Positions 7,524 through 16,217 are shown, numbered from the stretch's first letter. The stretch is 54,296 nt of DNA from CAZPNX01 sp964518765 (GCA_964518765.1 CAZFJC010000019.1:1-54296); one strand, 5' to 3'. A program made the numbers and translations. Notes: a model not told the origin generated them from the letters alone.

Positions 7524-7555
7524 CGAAAGCCGGCGGATTTTACCCCCGGCTTTCG
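7524..7555 (-). terminator. Inverted repeat between ppx and pstS
   Basis: A 10-bp perfect stem CGAAAGCCGG / CCGGCTTTCG with a 12-base loop lies between the ppx stop (7599) and the second pst promoter. It has no T-run, so it may be a factor-dependent terminator or a processing signal separating the two operons. Confidence 0.45.
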
Positions 7556-7598
7556 TTTCGCTGTCTGCAGATTAATGACGCGGATCTATCAAATATGC

Positions 7599-9110
7599 TC
7601 AATCTCGCACCACGACCTCGGCCCCAAAAACCTCTTGGAACAAGTTCGCTTTTTTAGCTGCCGCCCATTTGGCTAGCAGCAGATCTCCTTTCCCCTTTAT
7701 CCTCAACCTCAGCCTCTGCCGCTCATACTCAATCTCGACTTCCTGGACCAAGGCGGCGTGTTCGGCGTCTAAGCCATCCGCTAGTCTTAGGATGGCAGCC
7801 AGCTTGGACACGGCCACCCGGTCCTTGGAAGCCAAACGTTGGTAGTTCTGATGATGAAGCGATGGAGAAGACTTGCGATGGTATCGGGCCACGTTGGCTA
7901 CGATCTCCCGCTGGCGTAAGTTCATACCTATGAGGGGGCTGGACATTATCAGGTAATAACTGTGCTTGTGATGGCCGCTGGCGCTTATGAACTGGCCGAT
8001 GTCGTGCAGCAAAGCGGCCACCTCTAGCAGGTCCCGGTGTTGGCGGTCCAATCCGTGCATCTGATGGGCGGCATCGAACAACGATAGGGCATAGCGGGTC
8101 ACGGTCACGGCGTGTTGCTCGTCGAAACCGTACTTTCTTCCCAGTTGCACGGCCGAGTTAACTGCCTGCTCCCGGTGACGGCTGGAAGCTTCGTCGAATA
8201 TCTCGGAGATGATATCGTATAGGATACCTTCCTTCAGGCCGATCCCGGGGATGGTCAATCTATCGACACCAAGACGGAGCAGGGTCTCCCTAAGAACGAT
8301 GGAAGCCGGAACTATCACATCGGCCCGGTCCGGCTTCAGCCCCAACTTTTCCACCCGCGCTTGGTAGCTGTGCGATGATAATATCCTGATAATACTTTCG
8401 AGCTCTTCCTTATCAAGAGACTTGGAACTTCTCTTTCTTAAAAGCCCTTGGCGGAGGGAGCCCAAAGTCTCTATGTTGCCGCCGACGCCCACCGCCAGAT
8501 CTATCCGCCCGCCCGAGGCCATTTTCTCCAATCGCTGGCCGTAGGTAGCGGTGAATTCCCTTACCATTTTCTGGAACTTCTCTTCCCCGGACTTGTTCTG
8601 ATCCATCTTCTGCAACAAGCGCACCGGACCGGTCAGAAAGCATTCGACGGCCATGATCCGACCGCCGTCCGTCAGGGTGGCCTCCATGCTGCCGCCGCCG
8701 ATGTCGATTATGACCGCCCTTTTCCCTTCCAAGACCACCGCTTTCGAGACCGCCAAGTGCACCAGCCTGGCCTCTTCCTCGGGGCCTATGGCCGCCAACT
8801 CTACGCCGGTGCGCCGCAGCACGGCGTCGATCACCATCTCCCGGTTGCGTGCCTCCCTCAGGGCGCTGGTGCCGATGGCCACGGTAACCGAAGCCTGGTG
8901 TGATCGGCAGATATCCCGGAATCTCCTGAGGGCCTCGATCAGCTTGTCCGTGGAATCCTCACCGATGGCCCCGTCCCTGAAAACCTGGCTGCCCAGGCGA
9001 ACCGGCTCTCTGGCCGTCTCGATTATCTTGAGACGTCGGCCCCCGTCCACCGAACCTACCGCCAGCCGCACGGCGTTGGAGCCGACGTCGATGGCGGCGA
9101 TCACCGGCAT
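7599..9110 (-). CDS. ppx: Exopolyphosphatase / guanosine pentaphosphate phosphatase (Ppx/GppA)
   Basis: 503 residues. The N-terminal half is the ASKHA-fold phosphatase (AAIDVGSNAVRLAVG, GTSALREARNRE, VIIDIGGGSMEATL, and GVGGNIETLGSL). The C-terminal third is an HD-type domain (LEVAALLHDIGQFI and HHKHSYYLI, then IVANVARYHR). It is expected to release phosphate from polyphosphate and/or the 5' phosphate of pppGpp in the cytoplasm; sequence alone does not separate the two. It lies 63 bases after the cyclase gene and between the two pst operons, fitting a role in phosphate storage or starvation signalling. AAAGGA precedes the ATG by 9 bases. Confidence 0.9.
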   Translation of the reverse strand: MPVIAAIDVGSNAVRLAVGSVDGGRRLKIIETAREPVRLGSQVFRDGAIGEDSTDKLIEALRRFRDICRSHQASVTVAIGTSALREARNREMVIDAVLRRTGVELAAIGPEEEARLVHLAVSKAVVLEGKRAVIIDIGGGSMEATLTDGGRIMAVECFLTGPVRLLQKMDQNKSGEEKFQKMVREFTATYGQRLEKMASGGRIDLAVGVGGNIETLGSLRQGLLRKRSSKSLDKEELESIIRILSSHSYQARVEKLGLKPDRADVIVPASIVLRETLLRLGVDRLTIPGIGLKEGILYDIISEIFDEASSRHREQAVNSAVQLGRKYGFDEQHAVTVTRYALSLFDAAHQMHGLDRQHRDLLEVAALLHDIGQFISASGHHKHSYYLIMSSPLIGMNLRQREIVANVARYHRKSSPSLHHQNYQRLASKDRVAVSKLAAILRLADGLDAEHAALVQEVEIEYERQRLRLRIKGKGDLLLAKWAAAKKANLFQEVFGAEVVVRD

Positions 9111-9173
9111 AGGCTATAATCCTTTCTGGAGGTGAAGTTTTCCATTGCATTAAAAAGCAACGTGCTTGCGGCC

Positions 9174-9914
9174 TCAGCTGAGGCGAAAGTCATGCACCCA
9201 GACCCTCAGAAGCCCGTAATTTCTGGCGTTCAGGGCATGGCCGTTTCCTTCAAGGTTGTATTGTTTGAACTTGTATGGCAGCCGGGCGCGGCGGATCTCA
9301 TGGTATACCGTGTTGGTGCATATCAACTGGTTCGGCGCCGCCGCCACCTGCAGTCTGGCCGCCAGGTTCACCGGGTTTCCTAGCACCGTCAGGCCGGGAT
9401 GGTTATGGTCCCGCCGCAGGGTGATGATCTCCCCCCGGGAGAGCCCCAGGCGCAGCCCGGTGGGTTTTACCACCTGGTCGATAACGGCTTGCCATCTATC
9501 GGTGAGCCTCTTGGCGGCCCTCACCAGCTCCTCGGCGGCCTTCATGATCCCGGCTATCTGCCGGGATTTGGTGAGGTGCAATCCCCAGATGGCCAGGACC
9601 GCATCGCCCATTATCTTCTCCAACATGCCCCCGTGGCGGTGGATGACGCGCCTGACGGTCGAATAGTAGTCGGTCATCAGCGCCCTTACCGTCTCGAGTT
9701 CATCAGTGGCCTTGAAGAAAGAGGTGAAACTGCAGAGATCGGCTAGAAGCACGTGGCAGTCGGTTCGCCGACGTTCATAGAGGGCGCTGGGATCGAACCG
9801 GGGTGAATTTACAAACCGGCTGCCGAAATGAAAGGAATACCACTCGCGCCCTTCGGGATGGAAGGGACTCAAGCGGTGGGAGGAATCATTTATCCGGGGC
9901 CGTTTCCCCGGCAT
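9174..9914 (-). CDS. Class III adenylate/guanylate cyclase
   Basis: 246 residues, mostly one class III cyclase catalytic domain (about residues 50-235). First metal Asp in LLADLCSFTSFF, second metal Asp in LEKIMGDAVLAIWG, whose Lys is the adenine-recognising residue. Then LTVLGNPVNLAARLQ supplies the Thr, transition-state Asn and Arg typical of adenylate cyclases. All catalytic positions look present, so it is probably active on ATP. There is no transmembrane or sensory domain, only a short N-terminal arm with FGSRFVNSPRFDPS. The start overlaps the phoU stop by 29 bases, so it is very likely cotranslated with phoU and could link phosphate status to cAMP; that link is inference. Confidence 0.87.
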   Translation of the reverse strand: MPGKRPRINDSSHRLSPFHPEGREWYSFHFGSRFVNSPRFDPSALYERRRTDCHVLLADLCSFTSFFKATDELETVRALMTDYYSTVRRVIHRHGGMLEKIMGDAVLAIWGLHLTKSRQIAGIMKAAEELVRAAKRLTDRWQAVIDQVVKPTGLRLGLSRGEIITLRRDHNHPGLTVLGNPVNLAARLQVAAAPNQLICTNTVYHEIRRARLPYKFKQYNLEGNGHALNARNYGLLRVWVHDFRLS

Positions 9915-10566
9915 GGTGCTTGAAGACCTTGGCCTCGGCGATGTAGATGGTCTCCTCGCAGATGTTGGTGGCCAGGTCGGCGATGCGCTCCAGGTTGCGG
10001 CTGACCAGGATCAGCTCCATGCCTCTCGTGATAATGGATGGCTTTTCCATCATGAAGGTGAGCAGCTCCCGAAATATCTGGTCCTTGAGGCCGTCGACCT
10101 GATCGTCCCGGCTGCAAACCGCTTTGGCCTTGGTCGGATCGTTCTCCACGAAGCTATCGATGCTGTCCCGCAGCATACCCAAGGCGGCCGAGGCCAGGTG
10201 GGGAATATCGATCAGCGGCTTTATCTCAGGCTCGGCCGACAGCCTCACGGCACACTGGGCGATGTTAACCCCATGGTCACCGATACGTTCCAGGTCGTTG
10301 TTTATCTTGAGGACCCCTATCAAGAACCTCAGATCCACCGCCGCCGGCTGGTGCCGGGCAATTAGCGAGATGGCCTCCTCTTCGATCTCGATCTCTAGAC
10401 GGTCGTTGTCCAAGTCCTGAGCGATGACCTTCTGCGCCAGATCTCGGTCCCGGTCCTTGAGGGACGATATCGCCAGAAGTACGCCCTGTTCCACCTTGGC
10501 GGCCAGCAGCAATAGCTTCTGCTTAAGCTGTAAAAGCTCGCTGTCGAAATGCCTCGGTTCCGTCAT
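9886..10566 (-). CDS. phoU: PhoU-family phosphate signalling protein (first locus)
   Basis: 226 residues with both PhoU repeats (LERIGDHGVNIAQ in the first, LERIADLATNICEET in the second) and the family N-terminus MTEPRHFDSELLQLK. It is predicted to modulate PhoR activity and Pst flux. GGAGG lies 7 bases before the ATG. It follows pstB by 48 bases and overlaps the cyclase gene, placing cyclase expression in the same operon. It is closely similar to the PhoU at 2584-3255. Confidence 0.93.
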   Translation of the reverse strand: MTEPRHFDSELLQLKQKLLLLAAKVEQGVLLAISSLKDRDRDLAQKVIAQDLDNDRLEIEIEEEAISLIARHQPAAVDLRFLIGVLKINNDLERIGDHGVNIAQCAVRLSAEPEIKPLIDIPHLASAALGMLRDSIDSFVENDPTKAKAVCSRDDQVDGLKDQIFRELLTFMMEKPSIITRGMELILVSRNLERIADLATNICEETIYIAEAKVFKHHAGETAPDK

Positions 10567-10614
10567 CGAAAGTCCTCCAATCTTGCCCCGTCTTTCTCGT
10601 GGTCCCCGTCTCCG

Positions 10615-11382
10615 TCATCCGAACCGTCCAGTGATGTATTCCTCGGTCATTTTATTGGCCGGGGAGGTGAACATTTTGGATGTCTGGTCGTATTCTATCA
10701 GCTTGCCCAACATCACAAAGGCGGTACGGTCCGAGACCCGGGCCGCCTGCTGCATGTTGTGGGTGACGATGACGATGGTGTATTTCTCCTTGAGCCGGAA
10801 GATCAGCTCCTCGATTTTGGCGGTGGCCAGCGGGTCCAGGGCCGAGGCCGGCTCGTCCATCAGGATGACCTCGGGCTCCACCGCCAGGGCCCGGGCGATA
10901 CATATCCGCTGCTGCTGCCCTCCTGACAGCTCCATGGCCGAGCGGTGCAGCCGGTCCTTGACCTCGTCCCAGATGGCCGCCTCGCGCAGCGATCGCTCCA
11001 CTATCTCCTCCATCCGGCTCTTCATTTCCAGGTTCTCACCCATCCTTACCCCGAAGGCCACATTCTCGTAAATAGACTTGGGGAAGGGGTTGGGCCGCTG
11101 GAAGACCATACCCACCTTGCGCCTCAGGGCCACCACGTCGATGTTCCGGGCGTAGATGTCCTCCCCGTCTAGCCTAATAGCTCCCTCCACCCTTACCTCT
11201 TCGATCAGGTCGTTCATTCGGTTGATGGAGCGCAGCAGGGTCGACTTGCCGCAGCCCGAGGGGCCGATGATGGCCGTTACCTGGCGTTCCGGGACATCTA
11301 TGGTGATATCCTCCAGAGCCTTGTTACGCCCGTAATAAAGCGAGAACCTCTCGATGTTCAGCCTGGTGCTCTGATTTTCCAT
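10615..11382 (-). CDS. pstB: Phosphate ABC transporter ATPase PstB (first locus, canonical)
   Basis: 255 residues with every ABC motif intact: Walker A GPSGCGKST, Q-loop VFQRPNPFP, signature ELSGGQQQRICIA, Walker B VILMDEPASALDP, switch His VTHNMQQAA. It should homodimerise under the PstC/PstA pair of this locus. It serves as an internal reference showing that the lesions in the two pstB genes at 3320-4842 are real departures. It is joined to pstA with a one-base gap. Confidence 0.95.
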   Translation of the reverse strand: MENQSTRLNIERFSLYYGRNKALEDITIDVPERQVTAIIGPSGCGKSTLLRSINRMNDLIEEVRVEGAIRLDGEDIYARNIDVVALRRKVGMVFQRPNPFPKSIYENVAFGVRMGENLEMKSRMEEIVERSLREAAIWDEVKDRLHRSAMELSGGQQQRICIARALAVEPEVILMDEPASALDPLATAKIEELIFRLKEKYTIVIVTHNMQQAARVSDRTAFVMLGKLIEYDQTSKMFTSPANKMTEEYITGRFG

Positions 11383-11383
11383 G

Positions 11384-12307
11384 CTACCTCCCTCGGTGAA
11401 GGGCTCGGCGGGTGCGGGATCGTATCACTACGGCCATCATATTGAGGGCGATGGTCAGGCACAGCAGCACCAGGGTGGCCCCCATGGCGATGGGCGTGGT
11501 GGCCTCGATATCAGGCGACTGGGTGGACATCACGAATATGTGGTATCCCAGGGTCATGAACTGGTCGGTGGGCGCCTTGGGCAGGTAGGGCAGGTAATAG
11601 GCAGCTCCGGTGAACATGATGGGGGCCACCTCCCCCGCTCCCCGGGCGATGGTCAGCACCGTGCCGGTGAGTATCCCGGGTATCGCTTGCGGCAGCACGA
11701 TGTGTCGAATGGTCTGCCATCTGGTGGCCCCCAAGGCCAACGCCCCGGCCCGCTCGGACTGAGGCACCGCCCTCAGCGCCTCCTCGGTAGCCACGATAAT
11801 CAGCGGCAGGTTCAAAAGGGCCAGTGTCAGCGAGGCCCAGAGTATGCTGGGCTGTCCGAAAAGGATCTCCCGGCCCATCGAACGATCCAGCCCTCGGCCG
11901 ACGAACTGGATGAAGAATCCCAACCCGAAAAGGCCGAAAACGATCGAGGGAACGCCGGCCAGGTTGTTGACCGCGCTTCGCACCATCTTGGTCATCCAAT
12001 GCTCCGGACGGGCATACTCGTGCAGATGGATCGCGGTCATTACCCCTACCGGCACCACTGCTATCAGCATGATCAGCACCGAGAACACCATGCCGAAGAT
12101 GGCCGGAAAGATGCCGCCGGCCGTCATCCCTTGGCGCGGCGGCTGGCTGATGAATTCCCAGGTAATCACCTTGTGGCCACCAATGACCACGGTTCCCAGG
12201 ATCACCAGCAGCAGGGCCAGTATCAAGACGACGGCCGCTCCCGTCAGCCCGATCTTGACCCTTTCCAAGACCCTCTTAAGACACCTTGCTCTCACTTTGT
12301 CAGACAC
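11384..12307 (-). CDS. pstA: Phosphate ABC transporter permease PstA (first locus)
   Basis: 307 residues, about six transmembrane helices, with the PstA landmarks LAGVPSIVFGLFGLGFF, RAVPQSERAGALALGATRWQT and LPQAIPGILTG. It is the membrane component of the phosphate importer. The first 8 bases overlap the end of arsC, showing that arsC is part of the same transcript. It is immediately followed by pstB. Confidence 0.93.
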   Translation of the reverse strand: MSDKVRARCLKRVLERVKIGLTGAAVVLILALLLVILGTVVIGGHKVITWEFISQPPRQGMTAGGIFPAIFGMVFSVLIMLIAVVPVGVMTAIHLHEYARPEHWMTKMVRSAVNNLAGVPSIVFGLFGLGFFIQFVGRGLDRSMGREILFGQPSILWASLTLALLNLPLIIVATEEALRAVPQSERAGALALGATRWQTIRHIVLPQAIPGILTGTVLTIARGAGEVAPIMFTGAAYYLPYLPKAPTDQFMTLGYHIFVMSTQSPDIEATTPIAMGATLVLLCLTIALNMMAVVIRSRTRRALHRGR

Positions 12308-12731
12308 CTGTCGCTTCCATCCATTTGGTTATCATTTGCTTCAGCTGATCGCGCACCTGTCGGAACGCCTCTGGCTGACTCTCCTTTGGCGCCTTCGCTG
12401 GGTCCTCCAAGGGCCAATACAGCCTTAGGGAGATGTCAGGGAAGGTGGTGGGGCACTTCTCCTCGTTCCGGCCGCAGAGGGTGATGATGTATCCGAAATG
12501 TCCGGTGCCGAGATATCTGGCTACCGATTTCGACTGCTGCTTGCTGATGTCGATGCCAATCTCCTCCATAACCCTGACGGCCAGGGGATGAACTTCCCGG
12601 GGATCGATACCGGCGCTATAAGCCTCGAACCTCCCCCTTCCCAACTCTCGCAGCAGCCCCTCGGCCATCTGACTACGGGCTGAATTGCCCACGCAAAGAA
12701 ACAGGACCTTGATCGGACTAATATTCGTCAT
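12300..12731 (-). CDS. arsC: Arsenate reductase, thioredoxin-coupled ArsC family (LMW-PTPase fold)
   Basis: 143 residues with the P-loop CVGNSARSQ (CX5R, nucleophile Cys and catalytic Arg) and the pair of resolving cysteines in TLCGRNEEKCPTTFP, spaced as in the Bacillus/Staphylococcus-type ArsC. It reduces As(V) to As(III) using thioredoxin. The final FPDISLRLYWPLEDP segment also matches. Low-molecular-weight tyrosine phosphatases share the P-loop but not the two later Cys. It sits between pstC and pstA of the first pst operon, overlapping pstA. Arsenate enters cells through phosphate transporters, so the placement makes sense, but no arsenite exporter is in the window. Confidence 0.9.
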   Translation of the reverse strand: MTNISPIKVLFLCVGNSARSQMAEGLLRELGRGRFEAYSAGIDPREVHPLAVRVMEEIGIDISKQQSKSVARYLGTGHFGYIITLCGRNEEKCPTTFPDISLRLYWPLEDPAKAPKESQPEAFRQVRDQLKQMITKWMEATGV

Positions 12732-12839
12732 GGATAATCCTCGTAAGATTGCGCGCCCCTCTCGCCTGAGGTCACTGCCCTGATGATTATTTTATTTGGA
12801 AGCTTCGGACGATGGTGTCTGCGGTTAAAAGTATCGAAG

Positions 12840-13766
12840 TCATTTCTTATTGCCGTACATCCTGGCCATCAGGTTCTGCAACAAATAGTACGACGTCAGG
12901 TTGATGACGTAGGTTATGGCGAACAGCAACAGGCCGATGAAGAACAGGGTGTGGTAGTGGGCGCTGCCGAAGACCACCTCGCCCAGCTCGGCGGCAATGG
13001 TGGCGGTCATGGTGCGGGTGGACTGAAGGATGTCCACGGAAAGCAGAGGGGCATTGCCGGCCGCCATCAGCACCACCATGGTCTCGCCGATGGCCCGTCC
13101 CATGCCGAAGAGTACCGCAGCCGACACCCCGGGCATGGCCGCTGGCAGCACCACCTTGACGGCCACCTGCCAGGGGGTGGCCCCCAGGCCCAGGGCTGCC
13201 TCGCGAAAAGACTTAGGAACGGCGCTGATGGCGTCCTCAGCCAGCGAGTAGACGGCCGGGATGACCGCCGCCCCCAGAGCCAGACCGGCATTGACCGCGT
13301 TTAGCCTGATGTGCCAACCGAAGATCCCCTGGAGAAAAGAGGCCAGAAACACCAGGGCGAAGAAGCCCAGCACCACGCTAGGGATTCCCGCCAATATCTC
13401 GACGATGGGTTTGATTGCCTCCTTAAGCCCCCTGGGAGCGAACTCGGCGCTGTAGAGGGCGGCGGCCACCGCTACTGGGACCGCAAACAGTAAGGCGATC
13501 AGGGTGACCTTGAAAGAACCAAGGATGATTGGCCAGAACGAGAATCTGGGATTGTCGGATACTGGCTGCCAGTCGCGGCCGGAGAAGAACCCGCCCAGGG
13601 TGGCCTCCAGCTGGATATCGGAGTTGAAGAAAATCGGCAGCGACTCCCGAAAGACGAATATGAAAATCAGAAAGATGCCGACGATGGCCGCCAGGGCGTT
13701 CAGCCTGATGAAGCCCTCGATCAGCGATTGCCCCAGATACTTGAAGCGCGATGCCTTGAGGCTCAT
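12840..13766 (-). CDS. pstC: Phosphate ABC transporter permease PstC (first locus)
   Basis: 308 residues with about six transmembrane helices and PstC motifs: ILAGIPSVVLGFFALVF, SAVPKSFREAALGLGATPWQV (coupling loop) and GRAIGETMVVLMAAG. It is part of the inner-membrane phosphate channel with PstA. A strong hairpin separates it from pstS upstream, and about 108 bases separate it from arsC. The extra N-terminal length relative to the second-locus PstC falls in the first periplasmic segment. Confidence 0.93.
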   Translation of the reverse strand: MSLKASRFKYLGQSLIEGFIRLNALAAIVGIFLIFIFVFRESLPIFFNSDIQLEATLGGFFSGRDWQPVSDNPRFSFWPIILGSFKVTLIALLFAVPVAVAAALYSAEFAPRGLKEAIKPIVEILAGIPSVVLGFFALVFLASFLQGIFGWHIRLNAVNAGLALGAAVIPAVYSLAEDAISAVPKSFREAALGLGATPWQVAVKVVLPAAMPGVSAAVLFGMGRAIGETMVVLMAAGNAPLLSVDILQSTRTMTATIAAELGEVVFGSAHYHTLFFIGLLLFAITYVINLTSYYLLQNLMARMYGNKK

Positions 13767-13780
13767 TTACTGTATCTTCT

Positions 13781-13831
13781 CATAAAACCCGAAGTCCGGA
13801 GCCATTGGGCTCCGGCCCCGGATGCTTCGGG
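13781..13831 (-). terminator. Hairpin between pstS and pstC (attenuator/terminator)
   Basis: On the minus strand an outer stem CCCGAAG / CTTCGGG encloses a perfect inner stem CCGGAGCC / GGCTCCGG with loop CAAT, followed by TTTTAT. It would terminate part of the transcript, or protect the upstream mRNA, so that the binding protein is made in excess of the permease. Confidence 0.7.
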
Positions 13832-13866
13832 CGGAGGGTATGAAGGCAAGCTCGTGCTGTCGGAGT

Positions 13867-14697
13867 TTATTTGATGGGAAAGTATCCCACCTTGGCCACG
13901 ATCTCCTGGCCCTCGGGGGAGAGTATCCAATCGACCAGCTTCTTGACCTCGCCGGATGGCTTACCTCGGAGATACCAGAACAGATTCCGGGCCAGGGGAT
14001 AGCTGTTCGACTTGACGTTCTCGGCCGTGGGCTTAAACGATCCCTTGGCGGTCTTGATGGCCAGCTCCTTGACTCCCTTGGCGTAGGCCGCCCCGCCGTA
14101 GCCTATGCCGCTGGGGTCCTTGGAGACCGCGTTGACCACAGCCGCCGTCCCCGGCAGGCTCTGCATGCTGGCGCTGTAATCGGCGTTCCCCAGCGCCTTC
14201 TCGCGGAAGAAAACGTAGGTCCCCGAGCTGTTCTCCCGCCCGTAGAGCACGATCTTGGCGTCCGGCCCGCCGAACTGCTTCCAGTTGACGGCCTTTCCGG
14301 TGTAGATGTCCCGGATCTGCTCCAGGGTCAGTTCGTTGACCGGGTTCTTCTCGTGGACGTACAGAGTCACCCCGTCTCTGGCTACCGGTATTTCCTCTCC
14401 CATGCTGAAATATCGGTCCCTCAACTTCTTTTTTTCGGAATCCTTCATGCTGCGCGATGCCTGGCAGATGTCGGTAGCCCCGTTGATCAAGGCGGCGATG
14501 CCCACTCCGGAGCCGCCCCCGGTCACCTGGATGACCACCCCCGGGTTCCTCTCCATATAGACCTCGGCCCAGCGCTGGCCCAAAAGCAGCAGGGTGTCCG
14601 AGCCCTTGACGGTGATAACCTTTCCGGCCACGGCCAGACCGGCGACTGCCGTTATCAAGGCCAGCCCGATCCCTATCGCCATTCTAGTCTTTTTCAT
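13867..14697 (-). CDS. pstS: Phosphate-binding protein PstS (first locus)
   Basis: 276 residues with a Sec signal peptide (KKTR, hydrophobic core, cleavage near AVAGK about residue 25) and no lipobox Cys, so it should be a soluble periplasmic protein. Phosphate-binding loops: VKGSDTLLLLGQRWAE near the N-terminus and GRENSSGTYVFFREKAL in the middle; GIGYGGAAYA follows. AGGAG is 8 bases before the ATG. It follows the porin gene by 31 bases and is followed by a hairpin. Confidence 0.94.
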   Translation of the reverse strand: MKKTRMAIGIGLALITAVAGLAVAGKVITVKGSDTLLLLGQRWAEVYMERNPGVVIQVTGGGSGVGIAALINGATDICQASRSMKDSEKKKLRDRYFSMGEEIPVARDGVTLYVHEKNPVNELTLEQIRDIYTGKAVNWKQFGGPDAKIVLYGRENSSGTYVFFREKALGNADYSASMQSLPGTAAVVNAVSKDPSGIGYGGAAYAKGVKELAIKTAKGSFKPTAENVKSNSYPLARNLFWYLRGKPSGEVKKLVDWILSPEGQEIVAKVGYFPIK

Positions 14698-14728
14698 CGG
14701 TTATGCTCCTATCTTTTATTAATGATAG

Positions 14729-16174
14729 TTAGAACTTTATCTGGACCTGGGCCGTCAACTTGTCGTCCTTGACGTCCTCATAGGCCGGCCTGATGTTGCC
14801 GGTCATGTCCCGGTCCTTCTTGATATGGTCGTAGGCCAATGTCAGCCTGACGGCGCTGTCCCACCAGTAGTTGACCGCCCCGCCGACGGTGAACGTCTGA
14901 TCGTACTTGCGCGACTCGGTGGTGCCACCAAATTCCACGTACTGGGTGGTGTCGTCGCTGGCAAAGGGGTCATAGGCGTCCACCCTCAGGGCCAGGTTGA
15001 GCTTGGACCCGACGTTCTGGCTGAGCATGGCGTACCAGCCGGCCACCGGCTTTCCCTTCTCCTTGCCCATTATGTACTCTGAGAGCAGGGCGGTTCCGCC
15101 GAAGGGAAGCAGCTGCTGATAGGTCTGCAGGCCGCCACCGATTCGACCCTTGAAGTACCTCTTATCGGGTGTGGTCGATCCCACCGTCACCTCGGTGATG
15201 GCGCCGGTGGCCGTGTTTGTCTGGTAAGTCTTAGTCACCTTTCTGGGCTCGTAGTACTGCCCGTCATAATAGGAAGCGCATAGCCCAAGGAAACCAAAAT
15301 CTATAGTTCCCCTGAGGATGACGTCCTTCTGCTTGGTGGGGTCCTGCCAGGTGAAGGTCTTGTCTTCCAAGCCCCAGCCGTTGTAGACGCCCAGGTCCAG
15401 ACCTAGGCTGGCCGGACCCACCATGATGTCGGCCACCGACAGCTTGGCCCCACGGTCGCGCTCCCCCGGGAACAGGGTGCGGACCACCAGGGACCTCTCC
15501 GGCAGCTCGCGCACCGATGAGGACCTTTCCACCTCGATGCCGAACGGCCAGTTCATCTGCCCTACTGTCAGGTTGACGCCGTAACCGGTCCAAGGCTCCT
15601 TTAGCTTGACGTAGGCCTCCTTCAGGTTCACCTTGTCCTTGGAGGCATCGAAATAGAGAACGTACTGGGACGTCTTCCCTGGGCTGTAAGTGAACTTAAC
15701 CCGGCCCCGCCGGATGTAGAAGACGCTCTGGCCCTGGGAGCCGGTGATAGAGGTCGAGGCCGATTTGGTCAGGCTGTTGGTGGTGGTGGTGGCGTTGTCG
15801 GCCAGGTTCTCGTAGTCCAGGTATTCGAACCGTGCCTGGATGTACCCGGAGACCTTGAGCTTCTTCAGGCCAGCTACGTCGCTTTCGGCCGTCAGCAATC
15901 TCTCATCCATTCCGTTCACTCGGTCGTTGACCTCGGCGACCTTCTCCAGCGCCGCCGGCCCGGACTGTTTGCCTGCCATTTCGTCAACGGCCTTTTGGGC
16001 CGAATCCAATTTAATCTGGAATGCCGTCACCCGTGAGGTTAGCGCCTCCATCTGGGCCCTTAGATTGATAACGGCCGTATCGGCAACAGTGCGACGGCGC
16101 GTCTGGGCGGTTGTTATGCCGGCTGCAGTCGCTACGACGAGTGCTGACAGAAGCGTCTGCTTCAAGAATCTCAT
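14729..16174 (-). CDS. OprO/OprP-like phosphate-selective outer-membrane porin
   Basis: 481 residues: signal peptide (cleavage near TTAQT, residue 24), a coiled coil (about 35-105, INLRAQMEAL through ERLLTAESDVAGLKKL), then a beta barrel starting KVSGYIQARFEYL. The barrel has the FYIRRGRVKFTY and VGQMNWPFGIEVE segments characteristic of the OprO/P porin family, and ends in a terminal Phe (VQIKF), the usual outer-membrane assembly signal. It should pass phosphate or polyphosphate across the outer membrane to PstS encoded next. It is the first gene of the operon and is preceded by four phased Pho boxes. Confidence 0.9.
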   Translation of the reverse strand: MRFLKQTLLSALVVATAAGITTAQTRRRTVADTAVINLRAQMEALTSRVTAFQIKLDSAQKAVDEMAGKQSGPAALEKVAEVNDRVNGMDERLLTAESDVAGLKKLKVSGYIQARFEYLDYENLADNATTTTNSLTKSASTSITGSQGQSVFYIRRGRVKFTYSPGKTSQYVLYFDASKDKVNLKEAYVKLKEPWTGYGVNLTVGQMNWPFGIEVERSSSVRELPERSLVVRTLFPGERDRGAKLSVADIMVGPASLGLDLGVYNGWGLEDKTFTWQDPTKQKDVILRGTIDFGFLGLCASYYDGQYYEPRKVTKTYQTNTATGAITEVTVGSTTPDKRYFKGRIGGGLQTYQQLLPFGGTALLSEYIMGKEKGKPVAGWYAMLSQNVGSKLNLALRVDAYDPFASDDTTQYVEFGGTTESRKYDQTFTVGGAVNYWWDSAVRLTLAYDHIKKDRDMTGNIRPAYEDVKDDKLTAQVQIKF

Positions 16175-16211
16175 GGCTCTCCCTTTCTTGGTTATCGGTT
16201 TTGTTTAAGTA

Positions 16212-16217
16212 AGTATA
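16212..16217 (-). promoter_or_regulatory. -10 element of the porin-pst operon
   Basis: TATACT on the minus strand, separated by exactly 10 bases from the last Pho box. No recognisable -35 hexamer exists at 17 bases; that position is inside the box array, the usual layout of PhoB-activated promoters. Confidence 0.65.

Noticed and set aside
11381..12484. 367-residue open frame on the plus strand, rich in Gly, His and Gln
   Set aside because: It is the antisense shadow of pstA and arsC in GC-rich DNA; no protein-like motif or ribosome binding site, and both minus-strand genes are certain.
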